From NCBI RefSeq assembly GCF_003347205.1, contig NZ_QQBJ01000032.1:1-60120 (forward strand): DNA of 60,120 nt, given 5' to 3'. The stretch is from Mycolicibacterium moriokaense. Lineage in GTDB: Bacteria; Actinomycetota; Actinomycetes; Mycobacteriales; Mycobacteriaceae. The notes under the pieces were generated by a model, which saw nothing but the letters and a program-made list of their open reading frames with translations, was not told the origin of the DNA and searched no databases. This document shows, one piece after another, positions 1-7,012 of the stretch; within the stretch, counting starts at the first letter, position 1, and each line of letters starts with the position of its first letter. A program made the translations under genes and the position numbers.

Positions 1-1
1 C

Positions 2-79
2 ACCGACAACACCACAGGACAGTCGAACACGAACGACGCTCCGGGCGGACCCGAACCACCCGACGATCAAGCCGCCTGA
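2..79 (+). CDS. C-terminal end of an unidentified protein (partial)
   Basis: An open frame enters the window at its left edge and stops with TGA at 77-79. The 25 visible residues are hydrophilic and rich in Asn, Thr, Pro, Asp and Gly, ending in PPDDQAA, which looks like the disordered tail of a membrane or exported protein. It loosely resembles the tail of the Hsp70-like protein at 47418-49265, which ends in PADQAV. A hairpin follows the stop, consistent with a real gene end. Too little is visible to assign a function. Confidence 0.4.
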   Translation, partial: TDNTTGQSNTNDAPGGPEPPDDQAA

Positions 80-87
80 ATCTCGCG

Positions 88-110
88 CCGTGGTGAGTAG
101 CCCACCACGG
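88..110. terminator. Hairpin between convergent genes
   Basis: Arms CCGTGGTG (88-95) and CACCACGG (103-110) form a perfect 8-bp stem around a 7-nt loop. It lies between a rightward gene ending at 79 and a leftward gene ending at 118, so it could act as a bidirectional terminator. There is no U-tract, as is common in mycobacteria. Confidence 0.55.
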
Positions 111-117
111 AACTCAC

Positions 118-495
118 CTAACCGGCGACGGTGACATCGGCCTTGTCCGGGTAGAAAGCGACGTGGCCCGCGATGTCGGCCACCGCCGGATACGGCGCCA
201 CATAGGTCCAGATCGCGTCCTCGACGGTGTCACCCGCCGCCGTACTCACGTGGTAGTACGTGGCGTCGCCCTTGTACGGGCAGTACGTAGTGGTGTCGCT
301 GGACGTCAACGCGTCGGCGGCGACGTCGCCGATCGGGATGTACTGCACCGCCGGGTAGGTCGACTCCTGCAGCGTCAGCGCCTGATCGCTTTCCGCGACC
401 ACCTGGCCGTTGACTCGCACGACGACGTGCTTGCCGGTCGGTGTGACGGTGATCGGGTGCTCGGCGCTGGGCTGGTGTACCGGTTTGTCACTCAT
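118..495 (-). CDS. DUF427 domain protein
   Basis: A 125-residue protein of the DUF427 family (Rv0140-like). The family has a small beta-rich fold; its members are widespread in actinobacteria and have no settled biochemical role. Visible features are the N-terminal strand region (HVVVRVNGQVVAES), the YIPIGDVA segment, and a C-terminal part with CPYKGDATYY, which is typical of the family. I chose the ATG at 495 because similarity begins there; the frame stays open further upstream but reads as noise. It is transcribed away from the SRPBCC gene that starts at 554. In M. tuberculosis the equivalent gene lies next to the Rv0138/Rv0139 pair, whose likely counterparts are at 3473-5049 here. Confidence 0.85.
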   Translation of the reverse strand: MSDKPVHQPSAEHPITVTPTGKHVVVRVNGQVVAESDQALTLQESTYPAVQYIPIGDVAADALTSSDTTTYCPYKGDATYYHVSTAAGDTVEDAIWTYVAPYPAVADIAGHVAFYPDKADVTVAG

Positions 496-553
496 AGTTG
501 AGCCAACGCGGCGAACAGGACACCTGTTCCGGGCGCACCGATACGATTCGCCC

Positions 554-1027
554 ATGACTGATTCCGGACCGGCCTCCGCCGAGGCCTCGGTGACCATCGC
601 CGCAGATCCCACCGAGGTGTATGCGTTGATCACCGATCTACCGACCATGGCGTCGCTCGGCGAAGAGATCGACGCGATGGAGTGGATGAAGGGCGACTGC
701 GCGACTCCCGGAGCACGATTCAGGGGGCGCAACAGCAACGGCGGCCGCAGATGGACGACAACGTGCACGGTCACCGACGCCGATCCCGGCCGGGCTTTCG
801 CGTTCGACGTGAAAACCTTCGGGGTCGTGCCCGTCGCACACTGGCGATATGAATTCACCCCGTCGGCTGACGGTTGCACTGTCACCGAGCGGACCTGGGA
901 CCGGCGGCCGGGGTGGATCCGTAAGCCGGCCGAGCTCTCGACCGGGGTGAGCGACCGAAAAGGCGCCAACGCCGAGCACATCAAGCTGACGCTGCAGCGG
1001 CTCAAGGCCAGGGCCGAGCAGGGCTAA
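554..1027 (+). CDS. SRPBCC family protein
   Basis: A 157-residue START/Bet v1-like (polyketide cyclase/dehydrase) protein, a fold that forms a hydrophobic ligand pocket. The N-terminal strand-helix segment (ASVTIAADPTEVYALITDL) is diagnostic, followed by beta strands and a long C-terminal helix ending in LKARAEQG. I took the ATG at 554 because the upstream part of the frame has no similarity to the family. It is divergent from the DUF427 gene and its TAA overlaps the TAG of the convergent oxidoreductase gene by two bases. Ligand and function are unknown; mycobacterial members are often found beside lipid-modifying enzymes. Confidence 0.85.
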   Translation: MTDSGPASAEASVTIAADPTEVYALITDLPTMASLGEEIDAMEWMKGDCATPGARFRGRNSNGGRRWTTTCTVTDADPGRAFAFDVKTFGVVPVAHWRYEFTPSADGCTVTERTWDRRPGWIRKPAELSTGVSDRKGANAEHIKLTLQRLKARAEQG

Positions 1028-2400
1028 GGCCGGCCGGCGATCTTGTCGGCGATCACCGCGATCGGCGACGTGGTCGCGCGGCCGCGGGCTTCGTGCCAGT
1101 CGGCCAGCTTGTATGCCAGATACATGCCGCGGACGCCGAGCCAGCGCAGCGGCTCGGGTTCCCAGTTCGGCGACTGGTGGCCTACCCAGGGCAGTTCGCC
1201 GCGCGGGGTCTGCCGGTCGAGCACGAGTTCGGCCAGGGTGCGACCGGCAAGGTTGGTCGCGGTGACGCCGTGGCCCACATATCCACCGGCCCAACCCATT
1301 CCGGTGGCCTTGTCGAACGCGACGCCCGCCGACCAATCGCGTGGCACCGCCAGCACGCCGCACCAACCGTGCGCGATCGGCACATGGCGAACCTGCGGCA
1401 GCACCGTGCGCAGTACGTCGGTCAAGTAGGTGATCGTCCGCTCCGGCACCTGGCCGTCGACGTCGGTACGAGACGCATACCGGTACGGCACGCTTCGCCC
1501 GCCGATGGCGATCCGGTTGTCGGTCGTGCGTTGCGCGTAGAAGAAGCCGTGCGCGGTGTCGCCGACGGTCTCGCGTCCAGTCCAGCCGATGGTCTCCCAG
1601 AGCTCGTCGGAGAGCGGCTCGGTGGCGATCATCGAGCTGTTCATCGGCAGCCACCGGCGGCGCAGCCCGGGCAGCCTGGCGGTGAAGCCCTCGGTGGCAC
1701 GCAGCACGACCGGGGCGGTAACGCTTCCGTGCTGCGTCGTCGCCCTGCCGGATTCGATCGCGGTGACGGGTGACTGCTCGTAGATGTCGACGCCCAGTCG
1801 TTCCACTGTGTCGGCGAGGCCGCGGGCCAGCTGCGCGGGCTGAATGCGGGCGCAGTGCGGGTTGTGGTAGGCCGCGACCACGCCGTCGAAGCGGATCCGT
1901 TCGGCCGCTTCGGCTTTCGACAACACAGCGATGCCGTCGACCTTCCAGTTGAGCTCCTCCTCGGCCTCGGCGGCCAGCCTGGACGCCTGCGCGGCGTTCC
2001 TCGCGATCTGCAGCGTGCCGCCCTTCACGATGCCTGCGTCGATCCCTTCGCGGGCCGCGACGTCAATCACCTCGTCGACGGCGCCGTTGAGCGCGCGCTG
2101 CCACGCCACCACCCCGTCGCGGCCGTGCTGCTGCGCCATCCGGTTGCGGTCACCGGGCACCAACCCGGACAGCCATCCGCCGTTGCGGCCGGAGGCGCCG
2201 AACCCGGCGAACCGGGCTTCGAGTACCGCGATCCGCAGCGACGGATCGGCGCGCTTCAGGTAATACGCCGTCCATAACCCCGTGTAGCCGGCGCCGACGA
2301 TGCAGATGTCCGCATCACGATCGCCCGGCAGGGAACCGCGGCAGGCGGGCACAACGTCGTACCAGTTGGAGATTCGGCCGTTGACGGGAGCGGTGGGCAC
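1024..2400 (-). CDS. FAD-dependent oxidoreductase (DAO family, amine/amino-acid oxidase like)
   Basis: A 458-residue flavoprotein of the D-amino-acid-oxidase/glycine-oxidase superfamily, closest in style to gamma-glutamylputrescine oxidase-type enzymes. The N-terminal Rossmann motif (ADICIVGAGYTGLWTAYYL, residues about 29-47) binds the ADP part of FAD. A GFGASGRNGG segment follows, typical of the family's second FAD contact. The C-terminal GYVGHGVTATNLAGR segment closes the FAD site. The GTG at 2400 gives an N-terminus of family length; upstream codons would run into the promoter of the divergent DUF4262 gene. The expected reaction is oxidative deamination of an amine or amino acid with release of H2O2. 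The substrate cannot be read from the sequence. Confidence 0.85.
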   Translation of the reverse strand: MPTAPVNGRISNWYDVVPACRGSLPGDRDADICIVGAGYTGLWTAYYLKRADPSLRIAVLEARFAGFGASGRNGGWLSGLVPGDRNRMAQQHGRDGVVAWQRALNGAVDEVIDVAAREGIDAGIVKGGTLQIARNAAQASRLAAEAEEELNWKVDGIAVLSKAEAAERIRFDGVVAAYHNPHCARIQPAQLARGLADTVERLGVDIYEQSPVTAIESGRATTQHGSVTAPVVLRATEGFTARLPGLRRRWLPMNSSMIATEPLSDELWETIGWTGRETVGDTAHGFFYAQRTTDNRIAIGGRSVPYRYASRTDVDGQVPERTITYLTDVLRTVLPQVRHVPIAHGWCGVLAVPRDWSAGVAFDKATGMGWAGGYVGHGVTATNLAGRTLAELVLDRQTPRGELPWVGHQSPNWEPEPLRWLGVRGMYLAYKLADWHEARGRATTSPIAVIADKIAGRP

Positions 2401-2474
2401 CGGACGATTCTGCCACCGCTCGTCGGGTGTCAGAGCGCGGGCACATCGTGAGGGCAAGTACGAAAGGACATGCC

Positions 2475-2936
2475 ATGTGCTGGCAATGTGAATCACGCGA
2501 TGACGACATCGCCGAACATCTCGACGAAATCCACAACGCCGTCCGCGAACACGGTTGGGTCGTCAAATGCGTCGACGACGTCAAACGGCCGTACGCATAC
2601 ACGGCCGGTCTGCACCAGTTCGGTTTGCCCGAACTGATCGCCACGGGTGTGACGACAGAACGCGCGCTCGTCCTGTTGGACCACTTCGTCGCTGAGACCA
2701 AGACCAACGGCCCGCTGCGACCGGGAGCCCGCCTCGATTTCCTGGGCGTCGCGGTAATCGAAATCGTCGAGGTGGACCATCCTGACGCCCACCTGGGTCT
2801 GGCAGTCGCTCTGTACGGCAACCACATCCGCGCCGTTCAGCTCGTATGGACGGACCTATGGGGCAGCTGGCCCTGGGAAGCGGCGTTCGACGACACGCCT
2901 CAGCCGGTACTGGGTGTACGCGCCCAAGCCGTGTAG
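2475..2936 (+). CDS. DUF4262 protein, copy 1 of a tandem pair
   Basis: A 153-residue DUF4262 protein beginning MCWQCESRDDD. Family members are small cytosolic proteins of unknown function; the pattern VDDVKRPYAYTAGLHQFGLPELI (given here only as a site near residues 35-57) is the family core. Two Cys residues in MCWQC at the extreme N-terminus recur in the second copy and could bind metal, which is inference. The ATG at 2475 follows a clear ribosome site (GAAAGGA at 2462-2468). The next gene (2995-3465) is a paralogue with the same leader sequence, so the pair arose by tandem duplication that included the translation start. Confidence 0.8.
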   Translation: MCWQCESRDDDIAEHLDEIHNAVREHGWVVKCVDDVKRPYAYTAGLHQFGLPELIATGVTTERALVLLDHFVAETKTNGPLRPGARLDFLGVAVIEIVEVDHPDAHLGLAVALYGNHIRAVQLVWTDLWGSWPWEAAFDDTPQPVLGVRAQAV

Positions 2937-2994
2937 CGGCCTGATGTCGGTGCCCCGGCGCATGGTGTTGACAAGTACTACGAAAGGACACGCC

Positions 2995-3465
2995 ATGTGC
3001 TGGCAATGCGACCATCCGGAGGCGACTGCCGCCGACTACCTCCGCGAGCTACGGAAGACCATCACCAAACGTAAATGGGTTGTGCAATACGTCGAGGACG
3101 AGCGAAGGTCGTTCGCCTACACGATTGGTCTGCACAAGCGTGGCTTCGCCGAATACCTGGTGACCGGCGTATCGCCCGAACGTGCGATGCAACTGCTGAA
3201 CTCGGTCGCCAACTACACCATTCGCGAGGTAGCGCCCAGGCCGGGCGACACCATGAACATCGCAGGAGAGGTGGACCTCGAATTCGTCGATGTCGACCAA
3301 CCGGACGCGCACTTGGTTCACGCGGTCAACCTCTACGGACCGGACGTGCGCGCGCTCCAGGTGGTCTGGCGCGACGAGCGTGGCCACTCCCCCTGGTGTC
3401 CCGACTTCGACGGGGGTAGTGGCAGCCAGCCGGTGCTGGGTAAGCGGGGCCCCCGCTGCGCGTGA
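2995..3465 (+). CDS. DUF4262 protein, copy 2 of a tandem pair
   Basis: A 156-residue paralogue of the preceding gene, again starting MCWQC and keeping the FAYTIGLHKRGFAEYL-type core and the DVDQPDAHL segment. The start at 2995 is fixed by the duplicated upstream sequence ACGAAAGGACAYGCC, present before both ATGs. The C-terminal tails differ: the first copy ends VLGVRAQAV and this one VLGKRGPRCA. The 58-bp spacer between the genes contains another copy of the ribosome site and no visible terminator, so they are probably co-transcribed. Function is unknown; sequence divergence between the copies suggests that the duplication is old. Confidence 0.8.
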   Translation: MCWQCDHPEATAADYLRELRKTITKRKWVVQYVEDERRSFAYTIGLHKRGFAEYLVTGVSPERAMQLLNSVANYTIREVAPRPGDTMNIAGEVDLEFVDVDQPDAHLVHAVNLYGPDVRALQVVWRDERGHSPWCPDFDGGSGSQPVLGKRGPRCA

Positions 3466-3472
3466 GTGCCCG

Positions 3473-4492
3473 CTAGTCCTGGGTCTGCCTGCTCTGGCGC
3501 TTCGCGTTGCGCAGGCCGACCCAGAACCGGGCGGCCTCGCGGATGGAATCCTCGACCGGCCTTGGCTGCCAACCCAATTCGCGCCGGGCCTTGGTGCAGT
3601 CGACGGGCGCCTCGGCGCGCATCAGCCGCAGGGACGCCAGCGAAAGCTGCTCGTCGGTGCCGCGTAGACGCGCCTTGACCGTGCCCATCCCCGCCAGGGC
3701 GTATGACATCGCCAACGGGATCGCCTTGGCCGGCGGCGGCACCGCGGCCGCCTCGGCAGCGATGCGGGCCACGTCGGCGTTGGTGATCATCTTCTCCGAG
3801 ACGAGATAACGCTCGCCGACGCGCCCCTTCTCCGCGGCCAGGACCAGTGCACGGGCGGCGTCGTCGACTCCGACGGCTTCCAGTTCGATGCCCTTCATGA
3901 CGAACGGCAGCTTGCCGAACGCGGCACCCGCGATGATGGCGCCGTGCGGTGTCCGGCCCCAGTCGCCGCCGCCGTAGGTGGTCGATACGCACATCGCGAT
4001 CGCGGGCAGCCCCTGCTCGCGCGCGTAGCGCAGCACCAGTTCCTCGGCCTGCACGCGCGAGCGCACGTACGGGGTGAGGCCGCGCTCGCTGATCTGGTCC
4101 TCTTCGGTGGCCACCCGGCCGCGCCTGCGGCCGACGGTCACATAGCTACTGGTGAAGATGAAGCGGCGCAACCCGGCATCCTTGGCAATCTCGAGCACGT
4201 TCCGGGTGCCCTCGACATTGGTGTGGAACAGCGGCGCCGGGTCCTTGAGCCAGCCCCGGGTGTCGACGACGCAGTAGTAGACGACGTCGCAGCCGGCCAT
4301 CGCCTCCCGCAGCACGTCGTCGTTCCAGATGTCGCCGACGAAGCGGGTGGTCTTGAGGTCATCGATGCCGACGGTGTTGGCGCCGTCGCGCACCATCACC
4401 CGGACATCGGCGCCTTCGTTGACGAGTTGGCGCGTCACGTGGCTGCCCAGGTAGCCGTTGGCGCCGATGACGAGAACGGTCGTGCTCCTCAC
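3473..4492 (-). CDS. NAD(P)-dependent epimerase / 3-beta-HSD-like dehydrogenase
   Basis: A 339-residue extended short-chain dehydrogenase, similar in length and context to M. tuberculosis Rv0139. It starts with a Rossmann glycine motif (VLVIGANGYLGSHVTRQL, near residues 6-23), then DVVYYCVVDTRG, a serine region in FIFTSSYVTVG and a YVRSRVQAE segment. The last places a Tyr and an Arg where the classical YxxxK would be, so the catalytic Lys is replaced by Arg (YVRSR). That is unusual and may change activity. The start codon is GTG at 4492, overlapping the TGA of the upstream NTF2-like gene by four bases, so translation is probably coupled. The KstR-type box upstream of the pair suggests a role in sterol or related lipid catabolism. 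Confidence 0.8.
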   Translation of the reverse strand: MRSTTVLVIGANGYLGSHVTRQLVNEGADVRVMVRDGANTVGIDDLKTTRFVGDIWNDDVLREAMAGCDVVYYCVVDTRGWLKDPAPLFHTNVEGTRNVLEIAKDAGLRRFIFTSSYVTVGRRRGRVATEEDQISERGLTPYVRSRVQAEELVLRYAREQGLPAIAMCVSTTYGGGDWGRTPHGAIIAGAAFGKLPFVMKGIELEAVGVDDAARALVLAAEKGRVGERYLVSEKMITNADVARIAAEAAAVPPPAKAIPLAMSYALAGMGTVKARLRGTDEQLSLASLRLMRAEAPVDCTKARRELGWQPRPVEDSIREAARFWVGLRNAKRQSRQTQD

Positions 4493-5049
4493 GTCCGCGG
4501 GGCCTCCTTCGCTCCTCGCGTCCGCGGGGCCTCCTTCGCTCCTCGCGTCCGCGGGCCGAACTGCTTCATCCACTCCGCCGCCTCGTCGGGCAAGGTGCCG
4601 AGTTCCGCTGCTTTGCGGCACCACTTCACCGTCGCCGACACGAACCGAAGCGGGTTGTAGATGTCCTCCTGCCGGCACCACAGTCCGTCGCCGGCGTAGG
4701 TGATGATCGAGATGTTGGTCGCGCTGATGATCGTGCCGTCACCGGGGTCGCGCATCGGGTTGTCCAACTCGCAGATGATCCTGCCGGTCGGCTCGTCGAT
4801 CACCGACCACAGCGACGGGAAATGCGTCATGTGGCTGCCGGGAAAGGTCTCCATCGTCCGCCAGATCCACGCCCGGACCTCTTCGCGACCGCGCATGGTG
4901 CCCGCCGCGTGCTCGACGTAGACGATGTCGGGGCTGTACTGCTCGACCCACGGGTCCCAGTCGCGGGTCCGCGCGGCTCGGTCCACGGTCTGCTCGAATG
5001 CCGCGAATGCCTCTGCCAGCTCCTCACGCGTGAACACCTTGCTCGTCAC
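4489..5049 (-). CDS. NTF2/SnoaL-like protein with repeat tail
   Basis: A 186-residue protein with an NTF2-like (SnoaL) fold, comparable to M. tuberculosis Rv0138. Such folds make small pocket enzymes such as ketosteroid isomerases, or dimeric binding proteins. The core (residues about 1-160) includes DRAARTRDWDPWVEQYSPD and YVEHAAGTMRGREEVRAWI. The last ~22 residues are two and a third copies of the nine-residue unit PRTRGAKEA, encoded by a 27-bp DNA repeat. The tail looks like an added low-complexity extension rather than part of the fold. The GTG at 5049 sits 9 bp from a KstR-type operator, which suggests a leaderless or nearly leaderless transcript. A nearby alternative in-frame start is at 5094, but it would place the operator inside the gene. 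Confidence 0.8.
   Translation of the reverse strand: MTSKVFTREELAEAFAAFEQTVDRAARTRDWDPWVEQYSPDIVYVEHAAGTMRGREEVRAWIWRTMETFPGSHMTHFPSLWSVIDEPTGRIICELDNPMRDPGDGTIISATNISIITYAGDGLWCRQEDIYNPLRFVSATVKWCRKAAELGTLPDEAAEWMKQFGPRTRGAKEAPRTRGAKEAPRT
4492..4555. repeat. 27-bp tandem repeat, about 2.4 copies
   Basis: Two full units (4492-4518 and 4519-4545) and ten bases of a third. The unit begins CGTCCGCGGGGCCTCC on the plus strand. It encodes PRTRGAKEA on the minus strand, at the C-terminus of the NTF2-like protein. At the left edge the sequence continues as a partial, slightly changed unit. There, a single G-to-A (plus strand, 4491) turns the Arg codon CGA into the stop TGA and at the same time creates the GTG start of the next gene. 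Confidence 0.9.
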
Positions 5050-5058
5050 GGCACAAAC

Positions 5059-5072
5059 TAGAACACGTTCTA
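5059..5072. promoter_or_regulatory. KstR-type operator
   Basis: TAGAACACGTTCTA has 6-bp arms TAGAAC/GTTCTA around AC and fits the KstR consensus TNNAACNNGTTNNA at every fixed position. It lies 9 bp upstream of the GTG (5049) of the NTF2-like gene, overlapping the likely promoter. KstR is the TetR-family repressor of mycobacterial cholesterol catabolism genes, relieved by a cholesterol-derived CoA ester. Membership of this operon in the regulon is inferred from the site only. Confidence 0.75.
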
Positions 5073-5090
5073 AGCGGGTTTGTCGAGCGG

Positions 5091-5492
5091 TCACGCGGCG
5101 CTGAGCACCCGCCGATCACCGAGAGGCGCGGCCAACGGCACCTCGAGCGTGCCGAACAGCGCGATCATGATGCACGCGCGGTTGCTCGGTCCTGGCAGCA
5201 TGCCGCCTTGCAGATCGACGGTGACCGTCTCGGCGGTCTCCTGCGCCTGCGCAGTTACGCCGTAGCACTGGTCAGTGCCCGATGTGAAGTTCACGTTGAC
5301 CGCGTTGGCGTTGGGCGACCGACTCCACGATTCGACGCGCATCGGATGCGGATTCACAATGCTCGGGTTGTCGGTGAACACCACGCCACCGGGCGGAACC
5401 TCGGGCGGCGCGAAGCCAGGTTCGGCCATCGCCGAGCCCACCGGGGCGACGACGGCGATTCCTGCCAGAGCCAGGGCGACAAGGGTCCGCAT
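5091..5492 (-). CDS. Small exported protein
   Basis: A 133-residue protein with a classical signal peptide (MRTLVALALAGIAVVAPVGSAMA, cleaved after about residue 22-23; given as a site only) followed by about 110 residues. The mature part contains two Cys residues (DQCYGV and NRACIM) that could form a disulfide, plus a strand-rich sequence (VNVNFTSG, VTVDLQGG). It has no recognisable catalytic motif. Proteins of this style are common in mycobacterial culture filtrates. The ATG at 5492 is the only start that puts the signal peptide at the N-terminus. It is divergent from msrB and lies upstream of the KstR-box operon on the same strand. Confidence 0.75.
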   Translation of the reverse strand: MRTLVALALAGIAVVAPVGSAMAEPGFAPPEVPPGGVVFTDNPSIVNPHPMRVESWSRSPNANAVNVNFTSGTDQCYGVTAQAQETAETVTVDLQGGMLPGPSNRACIMIALFGTLEVPLAAPLGDRRVLSAA

Positions 5493-5554
5493 GTGTCCAC
5501 CGTAACGGCTCTGACCAGGATTAATCGACCGCCCTATACGGTTATAGAAGCGCC

Positions 5555-6016
5555 ATGAAAAGCAATTACCACAGAAACCCCGAAGCGGTCGGTGCACTGT
5601 CACCGGAGCAGTATCACGTCACCCAGAAGAACGGCACCGAGCGGCCGTTCACCGGTGAGTACTGGGACAACCACGAGCCCGGCATCTACGTCGACGTCGT
5701 CTCGGGCGAGCCGTTGTTCGCCTCGGTCGACAAGTTCGAGAGCGGCAGCGGCTGGCCCAGCTTCACCCGACCGATCGACAACGAGAACGTGATCGAGAAG
5801 CGCGATTTCTCGCATCTGATGATCCGTACCGAGGTGCGCTCGGCACACGGTGACAGCCACCTCGGGCACGTGTTCACCGACGGCCCCAAGGACGACGGCG
5901 GGCTGCGATACTGCATCAACTCCGCCGCGCTGCGGTTCGTCCACCTCGACGACCTCGAGGCCGAAGGGTATGGCGATTACAAGAGACTGTTTTCCAACCA
6001 GGAGGCACAGGCATGA
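5555..6016 (+). CDS. msrB: Peptide-methionine (R)-S-oxide reductase MsrB
   Basis: A 153-residue methionine-R-sulfoxide reductase that repairs oxidised protein Met in the cytoplasm using thioredoxin. The core motifs are GSGWPSF (near residues 64-70), [11 protein letters not shown] (101-111) and the catalytic Cys in [12 protein letters not shown] (Cys120). Cys120 is the only Cys in the protein: the structural zinc CxxC pairs of many MsrBs are absent, and there is no obvious second Cys for recycling. Its stop overlaps the msrA start (ATGA), so both stereospecific reductases are made from one coupled transcript. Confidence 0.93.
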   Translation: MKSNYHRNPEAVGALSPEQYHVTQKNGTERPFTGEYWDNHEPGIYVDVVSGEPLFASVDKFESGSGWPSFTRPIDNENVIEKRDFSHLMIRTEVRSAHGDSHLGHVFTDGPKDDGGLRYCINSAALRFVHLDDLEAEGYGDYKRLFSNQEAQA

Positions 6017-6528
6017 GTGACAACAAGAAAGCCATCCTCGCCGGGGGCTGCTTCTGGGGCATGCAGGACTTGATCCGCAAGCAGCCAGGCGTCGTTTCCA
6101 CTCGCGTCGGTTACACCGGCGGCGAGAACGCCAACGCCACCTACCGCAACCACCCGGGCCACGCCGAGGCGATCGAGATCGTCTACGACCCGGCGCAGAC
6201 GGATTACCGTGCGCTGCTGGAGTTCTTCTTCCAGATCCACGATCCGACGACGCGCAACCGCCAGGGCAACGACGTCGGCACCAGCTATCGATCGGCGATC
6301 TTCTATACCGACGACGAGCAGAAGCGCGTCGCGCTGGACACCATCGCCGATGTGGACGCTTCAGGGCTGTGGCCCGGCAAGGTCGTCACGGAAGTCACGC
6401 CGGCAAGCGACTTCTGGGAGGCCGAACCGGAGCACCAGGACTACCTGGAGCGCCAGCCGTGGGGCTACACCTGCCACTTCCCGCGGCCGGACTGGAAGCT
6501 TCCGAAGCGAGCAGCCCAGCAGATTTAG
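6013..6528 (+). CDS. msrA: Peptide-methionine (S)-S-oxide reductase MsrA
   Basis: A 171-residue MsrA. The catalytic Cys13 lies in GGCFWG, followed by the [12 protein letters not shown] and [11 protein letters not shown] segments typical of the family, and a C-terminal Cys in [11 protein letters not shown] that may act in recycling. It reduces Met-S-sulfoxide in proteins and free amino acid. Translation is coupled to msrB by a four-base ATGA overlap. In M. tuberculosis the homologue Rv0137c lies beside cyp138 (Rv0136), and the same neighbourhood is seen here. Confidence 0.95.
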   Translation: MSDNKKAILAGGCFWGMQDLIRKQPGVVSTRVGYTGGENANATYRNHPGHAEAIEIVYDPAQTDYRALLEFFFQIHDPTTRNRQGNDVGTSYRSAIFYTDDEQKRVALDTIADVDASGLWPGKVVTEVTPASDFWEAEPEHQDYLERQPWGYTCHFPRPDWKLPKRAAQQI

Positions 6529-6551
6529 CCGAGCGACGCGGTTCCTCCGAG

Positions 6552-7001
6552 TCAGCGCCCGTGCGCGCGTAGCTGATAGAGCCCGTGGGTGACTGAAACG
6601 GTCTGGCCGGCTTCGTCTTTGACCACCGCGTCGAGGGTGAAGTCGGCCTTTCCCTTTTCGGCCGCCTCAGCTTCGATCCGCGCGATCTCGTCCTCGTCCA
6701 GGCTGGTCTCGGCACGTAGGTCGGTGCGCGCCATGCCGGTGAACGTGATGTCGACGTTCTTCACCAACGGGTAGTACTTGGCCGCGTCGAACGTCGCGAG
6801 CGCGATGACGCCGCCGAGCATCTCCGCGACGGTGAACTGCACTCCGGCGTAGACGACGCCGAAGTGGTTGCCGTTGCCGTCCATCGGCACCGAGGCGACG
6901 GCGCGCCCACGGCCCGCTTCGAGCACCCTGATGCCCATCCTGTGCGCGGGCGGGATGGCCTGCTCCATCGCGCCGTTCATCATGTCGACGAGATTGCTCA
7001 C
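6552..7001 (-). CDS. Hotdog-fold thioesterase-like protein (DUF4442/PaaI type)
   Basis: A 149-residue single-hotdog protein. The long N-terminal helix is followed by NHFGVVYAGVQFTVAEMLGG (near residues 45-64), where the PaaI-type active site normally sits, and a conserved strand YYPLVKNVDITFTGMA. Such proteins hydrolyse or bind acyl-CoA thioesters. It starts with GTG at 7001, only 11 bp after the P450 gene on the same strand, so the two form an operon. Together they could process a fatty-acyl or polyketide-like substrate: the P450 hydroxylates and the thioesterase releases. That pairing is inference. Confidence 0.8.
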   Translation of the reverse strand: MSNLVDMMNGAMEQAIPPAHRMGIRVLEAGRGRAVASVPMDGNGNHFGVVYAGVQFTVAEMLGGVIALATFDAAKYYPLVKNVDITFTGMARTDLRAETSLDEDEIARIEAEAAEKGKADFTLDAVVKDEAGQTVSVTHGLYQLRAHGR

Positions 7002-7012
7002 AACCGCAGAGA

